DNA of 64,000 nucleotides from Neoceratodus forsteri (GCA_016271365.2 CM057459.1:487643501-487707500), one strand, 5' to 3'. Positions 1 to 11,839 are shown, counted from the first letter of the stretch. Notes: generated by a model not told the origin, from the sequence alone. Translations and numbers: made by a program.

Positions 1-660
1 TGCTACCAAACCTGCCTTCTTGTAAAAAAGACCCTGCTAGGGCTCTTGCCCCCCCCCGGGGTCACCACATCCCTGCAGCGTGCCTCCCCCTCAGTCTCCA
101 CCTGCAGCACTGTCAAAACCTCCCTTATTGTCCCCAGGGTAAGGACTTCTATGCCCCAGAGATCCTTTTGCTATCGGGCTCCCTGCTGGTTCAATTCCCT
201 CCCAGCCAACATAGCTGACTCCACTAAGCTTGGTCCTTTCAAGGTCTGCCTCAGAAGCCATCTGACAAGCACTCGTTGCTGCAACTGCACATAATCCCCC
301 ACCTGCCCCTTACCTCGCCCCAAGGTTGGTTCTGCTATGTCTACTTTTGCTGTATATACCTGGGGTCTCAGGCAACATCTGCTGACTATTGTAATTAAAA
401 TATCTCAGGTTGCTACCTGATGTGGTACTCGTGTACCTATAGTATCACTACTGTGATCTATCTATTACCAAGCGTGTATCACCAGTGAATGCCTGTAACA
501 CTGGTTGCTTTTTTAATCTAAGTGTTATGTACTGTACTGTTTTGTTTGCTGTGATGTATTGCTCTCTTGATGAGGTGCCTTTGTAAATAAGTCTATGACT
601 CAAAGGTTTGTAAACTGATGATCTAATAAATAAATAAATAAATAAATAAATAAAATAAAT
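1..660 (+). mobile_element. L2-like LINE, 3' end
   Basis: This is a 5'-truncated (or window-cut) non-LTR retrotransposon tail. An open stretch at 46-294 encodes the extreme C-terminus of the reverse-transcriptase ORF. Its signature is a WFNSLPANI block followed by FKVCLRSHL, which corresponds to the WNSLP...FK..LK.HL ending common in L2/Rex/CR1-group LINEs. A non-coding 3' UTR of about 320 bp follows, ending in an AATA-type simple repeat. No upstream RT is in the window. The L2 assignment rests on similarity of this C-terminus to the copy at 7.8-10.3 kb and is moderate. Confidence 0.6.
624..660 (+). repeat. (AATA)n microsatellite LINE tail
   Basis: A run of AATA units directly ends the LINE 3' UTR, as expected for a reverse-transcription tail. 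Confidence 0.85.
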
Positions 661-699
661 GACTGTGGCTGTGGACTGCAGAAGCAACAGCTTTACCAG

Positions 700-1205
700 G
701 CCGGCTAAGTCATTGACTGGAGGAAGTCATAACCAAAATGCGAATGTTCGTCTTCAACCCAGGCATTGAAGTCACCCAGAATCCACCATCTGGGTGACTC
801 CAACAGCTTCTCAGCAATAAAGTCCATGATTTCCTGCAGAATTTCCCTCTCGTGCCCAGAAGGCCGGTATACAAGGAGGATTCTGTAGCCTGCACCTGGA
901 CCCCAGAGAACAGCCATGCATGCAAATGATGACGTGGAACCCACTAGGTGCAGGAAAAGTTTAAGTCAGATCTATAACAGATGGCTACATCCCCAGCGCT
1001 GTGATCCCTCCTTCAGCAGTGCACTAATGAAAACCGGGAAGGGACAGACACCTCCAATGCTAAGTCTGCATCATCCCCCAACCAGGTCTCTGTAATGCAA
1101 GCCAGATCAACCAAGGAAATCAAGTCCGCAGTAGTTGTGGACTTGTTCCTAATCAGTCTAGCATTGTAAAGATTGAAAATGAAACAGAGATATAATTCCA
1201 AAAAG
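700..1205 (-). pseudogene. L2-like LINE endonuclease fragment
   Basis: Reading on the minus strand from about 1200 down to 705, the fragment has the N-terminal NARLIRNK region, then LACITETWLG, LLVYRPSG and ILGDFNAWVED. These are the ordered motifs of the APE-type endonuclease that nicks target DNA in L2-like LINEs. The GDFNAWV-D motif and the following FG-DFLQ match the plus-strand L2-like copy near 7.8 kb, so they are probably one family. At least one frameshift lies between 925 and 1013. The fragment stops abruptly at about 700 without an RT, so it is truncated at its 3' side. That is unusual for target-primed insertion and suggests later rearrangement. Confidence 0.75.
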
Positions 1206-2278
1206 CTAAAGCAAAGTATTTAATGCAGCAACACCAGTATAGTGCTCAGCTAACTGCTAGGAGGACCAAACCTTAACCCTATGCCCCAGAGCTTGGCGCA
1301 TAGAGCATTGTCAGAAGTGGTCTCGCATTTATGCCCCCTGAAGAAAACCTTTGGATTGAAGAACTGGGGCTTGTGACAAGACGCCTTTTTTGGTATTTGT
1401 TATTTTCTATAGCTCACTTGCTGTAAATGTTAAAATAAAATCTTTTTCACTGCCATTAGTAGCCTGGTTTCGATTCCTCAAGTGCACTAACCTGGTTTCT
1501 GGTCTTGCTTTCACCCAGTTGGGAAACTTAGTGAACTGAAACATTAATTATATATCTAATTAACTATTCATGAGGCAAATGGGTGCTCTGATTTGCAGCC
1601 ATACTGGGTGGAAATCCCTTGGAAATGCCCTGCACAGCTCACAGCATCACCCACATTTGTAAATTTTATAAAACAAGAGCATTTCACCCCCCTTAAGGAT
1701 CTGATTAGACCTACAATCACAATATTGATGTCACTTCTTGTCATTTCTAGTGGATTAATGATCAGCTGGGGGTGGCTGTCCCTCGGCTGCACCTCAGGCC
1801 ACCCTTCTCCTCAGTCGGTCATTAATCTCCAAGAACCGTTGTGTCATTCAGTCATTATTGCTTAAATAATAAAGGACTAGTAATAAGTCAGGGACTCTGA
1901 TGGAATTCAAGGTTGGGATTTTCTGGTTCACAGTTGTGTGCTTTAACAGGCAGTACCTCTGAGCTTTCATAATAAGGCCTGAATGTGAGAGAATATATTT
2001 TGTTCTATTTCTGATATGTACTGTTTGAAGTTATTTGAATTTCATGTCAACACCATGTTCTAAAGTTTAATTTCTCCAAGATAAATTAAATGTTGTTTCC
2101 AGAAGAAAACCTAATAATCAGTCTCACCATCATACCTGCCTGCTGATCTTTGCTGTATGTTCAGGAATAGCAGCAGTAGCAACAGACACCTGCTGAAGGA
2201 TTGGAACCAATATATTGATTAGTAACATCAGGAGCTATGGAAATGTTGTAATACAGAAATATTCAACTTTCTATTTGG
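1206..2278. other. unassigned, no gene seen
   Basis: Open frames here (for example 1593-1865) have no recognisable motifs. At 1333-1370 a CTGAAGA motif is bracketed by GCCCC and GGGGC, which weakly recalls the terminal ribozyme region of Penelope-like elements. AATAAAATC follows near 1433. Nothing else is supportable. Confidence 0.4.
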
Positions 2279-2403
2279 TAGCTATGTGTTACCTCCTACC
2301 TTGTTTTAGTGCCCCACCTACAGAGTCTCCTGCACACCTGCAGCCACTCTGTAGATATCCTACTTATGGGAGTCACGTGATGCAGCCAACCGAGTAAGAC
2401 ACG
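2279..2403 (+). repeat. 125-bp block shared with 14987-15112 (inverted)
   Basis: The block from TAGCTATGTGTTACC to CCGAGTAAGACA is nearly identical to the reverse complement of 14987-15112, while sequences on both sides differ. It holds an internal imperfect hairpin (ACAGAGT pairing with ACTCTGT around CTGCAG). It is either a small independent repeat or a piece of the 5' region of the L1 family lying at 6-15 kb. Confidence 0.75.
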
Positions 2404-2624
2404 TACTGTAGACTGTGGGGAGGGCTTCCTTGCATTCATACCTAGCATTCTACTTATTTGACTCGTGCCTGCTTCTGCTCTGTGTATATGTAACAGTTAT
2501 GAGTGGGAAAATGACAATGCTTCAGTCTTGTGATACTGTATTACAAAAGTAAAAACAATTGCTGTCTTTCTTGGATATATGGAAGCAATCAATGGTTGTT
2601 CCAATTTTAACATGTAATGCTCCA

Positions 2625-3168
2625 TTAAAGGGACACTGTCAACCTTTGTTTGCACTATATTACTTTTTGGTAAAAAAAAACATATTTTGTAATTGGTTAC
2701 TATCTCTAAAATTCATTGATGTTATTGATTGTTTTGTCTGCCTCCTTATTTATTAGAACCAAAATGCATGGTAATGTATAGCTATGTCCAGCTTTGCTTT
2801 GCTTCTAATCATTGAACTGCTCTCAGTGAAAACTCCCTGAACATTAGAAACATCCTCAAACGGTGCAACCACTCATGATACAATAGTCTCCTCTATTCCC
2901 ACAGCACAGTGATTAGCTAGACTATGTTACGGGTGTTCCTGAGTCCAGGAAAGTTGCAGTGGGAGCTGGTCACGAAATGTAAACAAACATGGTTTGGTGT
3001 GGTAACACCAGTATGATGGGCAGTCCGTTTTTAACTTTTTAAAAGAAAAAGTGATCTGAATTAAACTACCAGCTGCATCAACTGTCTCTATATGATGAGA
3101 ACAATCACAAAATCTGTTTTTTAAACAAGGGACACTTTGAGGCCTAAGGGGGTTGACAGTGTCCCTAG
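2625..3168. mobile_element. non-autonomous DNA transposon (TIR element)
   Basis: Perfect 16-bp terminal inverted repeats, AGGGACACTGTCAACC at 2629-2644 and its complement at 3151-3166, enclose about 540 bp without coding capacity. The left end reads TTAA-AGGGACACT, like TTAA-targeting Kolobok/T2 or piggyBac-type MITEs. The right flank is AGGC rather than TTAA. An alternative 6-bp direct repeat CCATTA flanks it at 2622-2627 and 3170-3175. The superfamily is therefore unresolved. Confidence 0.75.
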
Positions 3169-3179
3169 GCCATTATGAA

Positions 3180-3545
3180 CCAACAATGCTTCTCTCACCT
3201 CTGTCCAAGGCCCTTGAGAAAATTGCTTATGATCAGCTTGGCACTTGGTTTGACAAATATAGTCGTAAAAATATAGTGCAACATAGTCTTTGAAGAAATG
3301 TTATTATTTCTACAGCCGTTGTTTAACTGACTGATTACATACATGCAGCCTTGGATGTAAGAAATTATGCAGGTGTGGTTTGCATAGAACAAACCAAAGC
3401 ATTGAACACAGTTGACCATGGAATGTTAATTTGCAATATGAGTTCTATTGGTCTCTGTTGAATCCCTTGATTGGATTTTAAGCTATATTAGTCATAGCTA
3501 TAAGACAGTAGATATAGAATTATGCATAGACAACTGTGTGTTATG
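3180..3545 (+). pseudogene. LINE reverse transcriptase, first part (Jockey/CR1-group)
   Basis: The translation shows LSKALEKIAYDQL, then LTDYI-AALD, then TKALNTVDHGML and SSIGL. These are the RT fingers and the first catalytic-aspartate block (family form F-D-TKAF-TVDHG). Several stops interrupt it. The rest of the RT lies at about 5300-5835, after a CR1 insertion. It belongs to a lineage like the LINE at 26.4-29.4 kb, which has the same FIDL-K-FD--DHG motif. Confidence 0.65.
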
Positions 3546-3554
3546 AGAACAGTA

Positions 3555-5290
3555 AACCATGACTGAAAATGAGTACTTCTGCTTGGTGTTCACAAAAGAA
3601 AGGGATGACCCAATACCGCAGGGGAAAGGTGACAAGGGTGAAGGGGGCAGAGATAACAGATGGGGTCATCCAAGAGGATAGAGTTCTGAAGGACCTTAAA
3701 GCCTTGAGGGTGGACAAGACACCAGGATCAGACAGTACACACCCAAGGGTCCTGAAGGAACTGGTGGAGGTGTTGGCAGTCCTCTGATGGACCACTTCAA
3801 CACCTCCTTGGAGATGGGGAAGGTACCCAGGGACTGGAGGACGGCTCACGTGGAGCCCCTTCACAAGAGTAGTCCCAAGGACCAACTGGGCAACTGCAGA
3901 CCATTCTAAAGGAGAAGTTGATAACCTTTCTCAATAGTAATGGTCTACAGGATGAGAGACAGCATGGGTTTGTCTCTGGAAGATAGTGCCAAACTAACCT
4001 GGTTGGCTTCTTCGACTGGGTTACTAGGGTGGTTGACGAAGGCCACGTTGTGGATGTCCTGTACCTGGATTTCAGCAAAGCTTTTGACTCGGTGCCCCAC
4101 GGGAGGTTAATGAACAAGCTGAGAGACATGGGGGTGGGGGAGAAACTGGTGGGGTGGGTTGAGAGCTGGTGGCAGGGCCAACAACAGAGGGTAGTTGTAT
4201 GGAGGGAGACATCCAAGTCAAGGTCAGTAACGAGTGGGGTACCACAGGGTTCAGTGCTGAGCCCTGTTTTGTTCAATGTCTTCAGTGGAGACATTGCAAG
4301 GGGGGTCAAGAGTAAGAGTAGTCTTTTCACAGATGACGCTAAGATTAGTGCAAAAGTATGACAATGAGGAAGGGAGGCAGGCACTCAGGGAGGATCTAGC
4401 TAAACTTGAACACTGGTCTAGGGAGTGGTAATTGAAGTTTAATGCTAAGTAGTGCAAGGTCATGCACCTCGGAGCAAGAAATCCCAGGAGCAGATACTTG
4501 CTGGGGGGAGTGCAGGCAACAGCCTCAGAGGAGGAAAGGGACCTCAGGATAATAGTCACAGGGGACATGAAGGTATCAGCACAGTGTAGGAGGGTGGCAG
4601 CAAGGGCAAATAGGATGCTGGGGTGCATTGCCAGAAGGATCACCTCTAGAAGAAAGAGGTCATCCTGCCCTTCTATAGATCACTGTTGAGTCCACACTTG
4701 GAGTACTGTGTGCAATACTGGTGCCCATACCTCAAAAAGGATGTGAGATTACTGGAAGGGGTGCAGGGCAATGAAAATGATCATGGGACTGTGCGAGTTG
4801 CCGTATGAGGAAAGATTGAGGGAGCTCAACACATATTCGCTGGAAGAGAGAAAGGAAAGAGAGGACATGACAGAGACCTTTAAGTACTTGAAAGGCATAA
4901 ACAAAGTCAGAGAGGGAGGATTGTTTCACTTTAAAGGGGAAAGGGTCACTAAGGGGCACAGTCTGAAGTTGGAAGGGGGAAGGTTCAGGAGGGAGATGAG
5001 GAGGCACTACTTTATAAAGAGAGTAGTGGTGATATGAAATGCACTGCTGATGGAGTTAATGAAACTGAGGACAGTGTTTATCTTTAAGCAGGGTTGGGAT
5101 AGAGTCACAGGCAGGCTTAGTACACGCAAGAACACAAACGGGGGGAAAGACCAGGAAAGGGGAGGAAGGGAGGGAGGAGTTTGGGTGGGGCTGGGGCAGC
5201 TGTAGTAATATGAAACTAAGAGCTGCACAATTGGGCAGACTTGAAAGACCTATGGGCCTTTTTCTGCCAGCAATTTCGTATGTTCGTATG
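3555..5290 (+). mobile_element. CR1 LINE, 5'-truncated
   Basis: The copy begins just before the EN-RT linker (NEYFCLVFTKE at about 3565). It continues through KVPRDWR (about 3825), VLYLDFSKAFDSVPH (about 4058), SGVPQGSVLSP (about 4230) and FTDDAK, the catalytic box that is normally FADD, at about 4327. The C-terminal segment is at 4771-5037. The 3' UTR has the CR1 signature of GGGCAGACTT followed by an octamer tail (TTCGTATG repeated) near 5275-5288. Multiple frameshifts make it inactive. It sits inside an older LINE whose RT is split at 3545/5300. Confidence 0.88.
4029..4361 (+). pseudogene. CR1 RT catalytic core remnant
   Basis: 110 open codons cover the palm of the CR1 reverse transcriptase. 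They include the DFSKAFDSVPH block with its first catalytic Asp, the SGVPQGSVLSPVLF motif, and FTDDAK. The Ala/Tyr position of the family's F/YADD box is Thr here. Flanking frames contain the rest of the domain. Confidence 0.85.
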
Positions 5291-5299
5291 GCAATTTCT

Positions 5300-5835
5300 T
5301 ATAACTGGGTATGATGTCACACCTGGGTATTACGGTATTTGACAGCACTTGGAAATTGGTTGCTATGAGGGATCCATAATTATTTTATTTAAATAAGCTT
5401 TTTGAAATCCATTGCCATTCGCTTTGGGAGCTCCATAGGGATTCATTGTTGGACCCCTGTTATTTAGGGCATGAGGTCATAAAGTTGAAAACATTAACCG
5501 CACAGCAATCAATGCCGCAAGCAAAATGCTGTGCACCAAAATAAGGTCAGACAAAATACTGACCCTTCAATAACAGCACACATCCATTTAAAATAATGGA
5601 ACTTTTCATGTTTTCAGGGGTCTGTGCCCCTTCCCGTACCCACAGACAATAACTAATTAATGTAATAATTACTACCCCATCTGTAGATGAAATTGAGCAG
5701 GTTAGTGCATTTAAATATCTTGGCATGCACCTTGCTTGCTCTCTGTCATTCACGGGATATATTGACCATGTGATGAAAACTATGAGATTTCATTTGGGCT
5801 TATTTTATAGCAACAAGAATTATTTGACTGTGGAC
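5300..5835 (+). pseudogene. LINE reverse transcriptase, second part
   Basis: This continues the LINE interrupted by the CR1. A GAP-GFIVGPLLF block near 5430-5465 corresponds to the G-PQGS--GPLLF motif. At 5690-5830, VSAFKYLGMHLACSLSF--YIDHV is followed by LGLFY-NKNYLT. This is the post-catalytic RT thumb region (FKYLG-WLD--LSF). Stops and frameshifts are present. The YADD box itself is not visible and was probably lost between these pieces. Confidence 0.6.
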
Positions 5836-6182
5836 ACTAGGTGTGCTGATGGAGTGCCACTGTGAGGGACCAGCTGGTAAATAAATTGCAACTGGTATAA
5901 GGAGAAAGCAGAAAGAAAAAAAAAATGATCTCATCTCTGTTGTTTGTGCTTTCTGTCCCCAGGCAGGAAGTGGTGATGTGGCCATTGTTGCAGTCCAGGA
6001 GTGCTCTGGAGGGGAACAGTGACAACATGGCTAGATGGGTCAACTGGAGGGAGACAGGAAGTGGCAGGGATCTGCATAAAAGCATTTCTCCCAGTGTGTC
6101 CTGTCATGTTCGTGTCCCATCTCATGAGTGGCACAGCGCAGGAGTGCAGCATTTGCCTTAGTAACATATGTAGGATGTATTT
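5836..6182. other. unassigned, no gene seen
   Basis: Open frames on both strands here are short and overlap each other without motifs. There is a short poly-A at about 5915. It could be the 3' UTR of the preceding LINE. Confidence 0.35.
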
Positions 6183-6414
6183 TATTTTAATTTAAAGTTT
6201 ATTGATTTTCTCAATTTTCTCACTACAAACACACACAATACACACAATACATCTGTGAATTATTGACAGAATACAGAAGTTAACCACCATTCCACACACC
6301 CCCTCCACCCACTCCAGACCCCCCTCCTCCCTACCCCAGGTGCCAATAATGCTTAGTATAAAGGAGCACTATGACAGTACCCTATATGTATATGGGGATA
6401 TCTTGTCCTGAGAA

Positions 6415-7770
6415 TTATGTGGTGTATAGGACATGCAGCTTTTCCCATCTCTTTTTATAGGATCCCATACAATTAAAAATACTGGCCATCATTTTTTCAA
6501 CCCTTACATTATGAAGGAGCTCTTGTATCCATTCCACATAAGTGGGTTGCAAGGAGTCCTTCCAGTGTCTTAGTACAACCTTCTTAACTGACAGTGCAAT
6601 CATAAAAATATGATAGTGATGATCCATCTGTGGAAAACCTGTGAAATCACCTAGCATACACACTTCAGGGGTGAACTATTCCTGTAAACCTAGTAAGGGG
6701 TCCATTCTAGCTTTAATAAGGTCTTACAAAGGAGAGATTTTTCGGTAATCACAAAACACATGATGTAGATTACCCATATCCATCTTGCATCTGTTATACA
6801 TTGGGGTCACTGCTCAACCCATTTTGTGCAATCGATAAGGGGTCAGGTACATGACATTAAGGAATTGCAACTGCATTATGCATAATCTGTCCTGTGTAAT
6901 GTATTTATGACAGTTCTCCCAAATTTTAGGCTATCTGGAATTGGAATCGAGGAACATATCAACCCAGTACTTGGGAATACCATCCACCTTTGGGAAGACC
7001 AAAGAGTATAAAGAAGTATATATTGAGGAAACAGCATGTGGGGCTGAAGCCAGGTTTCTACAGTGGGAAACCTAGTCCCCCAAGTAATTTTGAACCTGAA
7101 GTATGTCACCAGCATGTGGAGGATTTGATATATTCTAAAAGACCACTTTGGAACCAGGCCAAATTTGTTTAGGAGCTCCCGTGTGGTCAGCCAATCGTTG
7201 CCCCGATTATGGAAATCCTATGCTGTAGAATGTTGCCTTAGTGGGACCCAGTTGTAGGGAAACATATGCCCTTTCAGGAGGAGATTGGGATTTTGAAATA
7301 TGGGTTGGGCTAAGTCATATGTATTCTCATACTTCATAGTGGCACATAGCTGAGAATTTGTACAAATCGAGTGACCCAGTGGTGTGTGGCGTAGGGCTAA
7401 CGGATGTTTCTCTATTTTAAGGAAAGGCATTGAGACTGGGTTTATGCCTGCTGAGGTTATCCTTTCCTGTTCCACCCTAAGCCATGTTGGGAAGTATGTT
7501 ATTGGTTCCAGAGGCCCATGCAGGTCTTCCCATCTTAAATATTTACTAAGGTGACTAGCCCAATGATATAGGCTGAAGTGTGGGAGTCCCAAATCCCCTA
7601 GATTTTTTGAGGCGGCTAATTTATGAAAGGCTCATCTCGGGGGCTTCCCTTTCCAAAGGAAATCAGAAAGGTGGGAATGAACCTTCTTAAACCAGGCTTT
7701 AGGGATCCATAAGTTTAATAAATTGAGGGGGTAGAAGAGGCATGGAAGGATGTTCATTTTAATGATATTC
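6415..7770 (-). pseudogene. L1 ORF2 C-terminal region
   Basis: Minus-strand fragments match the poorly catalytic C-terminal half of L1 ORF2. At 7770-7600 are NIIKMNILP, then IPKAWFKKVHSHLSDFLWKGKPPR. At 7592-7218 is GLPHFSLYHWASHL. At 6663-6415 is the terminal block KKVVLRHWKDSLQPTYVEWIQ. Together they confirm a single L1 reading toward low coordinates. Stops and frameshifts occur throughout. Confidence 0.85.
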
Positions 7771-7774
7771 GCTG

Positions 7775-10336
7775 ATAGTCGCAGACTTCATTGTCGACCT
7801 GACGTTGGGGTCCCCCAGATGGTTGGTTCCGGGGGATTTCAATGCTTGGGTCGACAATGAACTCTCTCGATTTGGTCAAGACTTCCTCCAGTTGATGATA
7901 TCATTGGGCTTCACACAGGTGGTTTCCTCCTCGACCCATGTTGGTGGACACTCATTGGACCTGGTGTCCTTCTAGGGATGGGGATATCCGACTTGGTGGT
8001 GGAACCGGTCGGATGGTCTGACCATCACCCCATTAGGTTCAGTTTGGAGGCCACCCTGTTAGGTCTGCCCTTGGAGATGGTCTGATTCACTGCCCTTTGA
8101 GGGTGTATCCCCAGATGACCTGATGGGTATTGGACCTATCAAGCCTACCGATAGATTGCTTAGATCCAGGTGACCTGGTACATGCTTATAATGAGGGCAG
8201 TGACAGGGGCCCTGGATTCTATTACACCAGTTCGTGTTAGTCCTCTTACTCCTCGCCCAGGTCTCCTTGGTTTGATGAGACCATGAGGGAGTTGAGGAGG
8301 GTTGGACGAAGGCTGGAGAGAGAGGCGTTAGAGGTCCGTTTGATGATGACAGGCTTAGTTTGATGGACCATTATTTGGCCTATCAATCCTGCAATCTCTC
8401 TTAAGAAGGCAGAGTTCCTGTCCAGAGAGATAGTGGCTGCACAGAATAGACCAGCTCAGCTCTTTCGGACTGTGGACAGACTGTGCAATCCAGTCTGTCT
8501 TCAGCCCAGAAGAGCTTTATCTCAAGAATGGTGTGATGAGCTTGCTCTCTTCTTTGCAGATAAGGTTGTCAAAATCAGATCGGATATTCACTCTTCCCTC
8601 ACCAATGGGAGCGACGGTGGTCGGCAGGAGATGTCGAACACCCAGTTTAGATGGTCTGACTTCAGCCTTCCCACAATCGATGATGCTGTGATGATCATTC
8701 GAGCGCTATGACGACTAGCTGTGATTTGGACTTCTGGCCCCACACACCTTTTAGTGGGTTGTGTGATAAGATCAGCCTAGTCCTAGCTTTGATCGTCTGG
8801 AAGTCTTTGGAGAGGGGATTTTCCAGATCCTTAAAGAGGCTATAGTTAAGCCTCTATTAAAGAAATCCTCCTTAGATCCAGATTGTCTAGCAAATTACAG
8901 ACCAGTCTCTAACTTACCCTTTGTGGGTAAAGTTATTGAGAAAGTGGTCTCAGTGCAGTTGGAGGATCATCTGACCAACAACAATATCTGATTCTCTCAG
9001 TCTGGATTTAGGAAAGGCATAGTACCGAGACAAGCGCTTATGCGGGTACTAAATGACCTCCTAATAGCGAGAGATCATAGGACCCGATCCATCTTGGTAC
9101 TACTTGATCTCTCTGCACGTTGACACCGTTGACTATGGTGTGCTGTTAGAGCGCTTTCTGGTCAGTCTTCGGACTGTCTGGTATGGTCCTCAGATGGTTT
9201 CGATCCTACTCGAGGTAGGACTCAGAGAGTGGTGTCAGGAATTTTTCCTCAGCATCACTCTCCCTATCCTGCGGGGTACCGCAGGGTTCTATTTTAGCGC
9301 CTATGTTGTTTTCGGTGTATATGCTACCATTAGGGGTGATTATTAGACGATACAGTTTGGGTTTTCACTGCTATGCAGATGATACCCAGCTGTATATGTC
9401 TTTTGTGCCCGGCCAGGACACTGCCTCATCGGTATTTAATAACTGCCTTGAAGAAATCCAAGACTGGATGAATGGGAGAGTTGGCTGAGGTTAAATCCGG
9501 AGAAAACTGAGGTGTTGGTTGTGGACAAAGGCCGCTTTGAGGCGGGTCTGCGGAGGATCACCTCAGGCTTATGGCTTGAGGTGTTCAACTGCGACACTCA
9601 GATCAGGTGCGGAATCTGGCGTACACTGATTTAACGCCTGACACTTAAATCCCAGGTGTCGTGTGGTCAAACTTCCTTTTCATCTTGAGGAATATTGCCA
9701 GGGTGAAGCACCTGGTTCCTCCAGAGGACCTTCAACATTGAGCCACGCCCGTTACCTCCTGTCTTGACTACTGTAATTCCTTATACCTAGGGCTATCAGG
9801 GTTGAACTTCACCGTCTGCAGCTAGTGCAGAATGCAGCAGCCAGGTTGTTGACTGGATCTTCTAGATCCAGTCATATAATGCTCTGTAAGCATGGACTGC
9901 AATTGGCTGCTGCAAGTGTTTTGGCGTAATCACCTTCAAGGTCGGTTTACTGACCTATAAAGCCCTACATGAGCTGGGACCTACCTACCTGAAAGAGCTC
10001 CTTTGCCCCTACAGTCCCTCCCGCTCCCTCCGATCCACTGACGAGGGATTGCTAGAGATTCCCAGGGTTCGTTTGAAAACATCAGGCGCTAGATCGTTTA
10101 GTTTTATGGTACTAATCACCCAGTGGAATTCTCTACCTCGTCCAGGTGCTAAAATGTCTGACCGTCTCCTTAGTTTTAAAGGAGCTTTGAAAACCCTCCT
10201 TTTTAGCATAGCTTTTAAGGATTTATATTAGTTTTAATTTTATTGCATTTATTGTTTTGTGAATTTGTACAGGCGCTTTGATTTTAAGAAAAGTGCCTTC
10301 TAAAAATAAAGATGAATTGAATTGAATTGAAAAAAA
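7775..10336 (+). mobile_element. L2-like LINE nested in L1
   Basis: A 5'-truncated LINE on the plus strand. It starts within the endonuclease (GDFNAWVDNELSRFG, about 7835; SDHHP motif, about 8018) and continues through the RT, the conserved WNSLP-type C-terminus (10049-10231) and a short 3' UTR with an AATAAAGATGAATTG-type end. The GAATT tail repeats run to about 10336. An imperfect direct repeat (ATATTCGCT at 7765-7773, ATATTCACT at 10337-10345) flanks it and is a likely target-site duplication. The L1 ORF2 reading continues on either side. Frameshifts and stops inactivate it. Confidence 0.88.
8433..9488 (+). pseudogene. L2-like reverse transcriptase
   Basis: The linker (ALSQEWCDELALFFADKVVKIRSDI at 8508-8585) precedes RT motifs in shifting frames: [33 protein letters not shown] (about 8850-8950), FSQSGFRKG (about 8994), ILVLLDLS (about 9090), and LGFHCYADDTQLYMSF (about 9360-9405). 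The last contains an intact YADD catalytic box. At least three frame changes are needed to read through. Confidence 0.85.
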
Positions 10337-10339
10337 ATA

Positions 10340-11640
10340 TTCACTCGCCCACATAAGGTTAAAGGGAGATCTAGTCATCGTTTTAAATCTTGCTGTATGG
10401 TTTTGAGTAGAGTTTCTAAATTCATCTTACACATTTGGGTGTCACTGGTAGAGAGGTGTAGGCCTAGGTATTTAAGAGGTTTGGGGGACCATGCAAGACC
10501 CAAATTTAAGCTGTCCTGTTTGAGGACTTTATTATTCAATGGGAAAACTGAGGTTTTGCCTGTATTAAGTTTATAGTGGGAAAGTAAACTATATTCCTGT
10601 ATTAGCCGTAGAAGGCCTTAAACCGAGGATGTAATATTGGTAAGATGCAGCAAGATGTCATCTGCATATGCTGCAATTTTTTCCTCTTTAGAACCTAGTC
10701 AAATTCCTTTTATCTCCAGGGACATCCTAATGGCAACTATGAGGGGCTCTAAGAAAGGATTGAACAGCAAGGGGGACAAAGGGCATCCTTGTCTGGTTCC
10801 TGCTGCCAAGGAGAAATGGTGAGAGAGGGTCCCATTGCAAAATCTGAGGGCAGAGGGATTCGAATATAGTACCTGTAACCAGGAAATAAATGTAGTGGGG
10901 AAACCATATCTATGGAGTGACCTGAACAAAAACTGCCAGTCCACTCTATCAAAGGCCTTCTCTGCATCCAGGGAGACCAGAGTCATGATTGATGAGCATC
11001 CTGGGATGCAGAGAAGACACTGGACAGCCAGCAGAGGTGGTCAACTGAGGACCCCCCCACACATGAATCCAACTTGATCAGAACCTATAAGAGAGGGGAG
11101 TACTTGGTCCACCCTGTGGGCCAGCAGTTTGTTGAGAATTTTCATGTCATAGTTGAGAAGAGATATAGGTCGATAGTTCGACACCCGTGTCGGGTCTCTC
11201 TCTGGTTTAGGGAGTACTACAATAATAGCCTCCAACAATCTAGGATTGAAGTATTCTGCCTGTAACATGCAGGAAAAGACTGCCAGTAGCCATGGAGTTA
11301 ACTGAGTGAATTTCTTATAAAAATTAGCTGAGTAGCCATCTGGTCCCGGGGCCTTATCGAAGGGTAGATCCTTAATAACTCTAAGAATCTCATCCTCAGT
11401 AAAAGGAGTAGTGACTCCTTCAACTTGAGCTATAGTAAGTGCGGGGAGGGGAAGACTAGTTAAATATTGATCCACTATAGTCTGAGGTGGTTGATTCAGC
11501 ATTAGGGCATACAAGTTCTTGTAGTATTGTTCGAATTCTGCAGTGATCTCTTTAGCGTGAGTTAAGAGGGGTACTTGGGGTTCTCGCTGTATTGCCACAA
11601 TACATCTCGATGCTTCCTGTTTTTTAAGTCTAAGGCCCAA
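10340..11640 (-). pseudogene. L1 reverse transcriptase
   Basis: Minus-strand ORFs at 11640-11041 and 10986-10699 carry the L1 RT in order: FTEDEILRVIKDLPFDKAPGPDGY, FYKKF, NYRPISLLN-D-KIL-KLLA-RV, GSDQVGFM, then LVSLDAEKAFDRVDW with its catalytic Asp and RQGCPLSPLLFN. A frameshift separates them at about 11040. Downstream of 10699 the frame decays. The second Asp box (YADD) should lie near 10650-10690 but is not clean. Confidence 0.9.
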
Positions 11641-11839
11641 TAGCCATCCAGCTTTCTCCCCCTGCTCTGAATAGTTAGTTTTTGTTTTTAGTATTGCCCA
11701 TTCTGCTTTTTCAATCCGTCTTTTAGCTGATGACAGTTTAATAAATTCCCCCTAGATAAAACATTTGCGCACACTCCATTCCAGAGATGGAGACTATGTT
11801 GTACCCCAATTATCAAATTGGTCCAAAGAGGTTATAATA

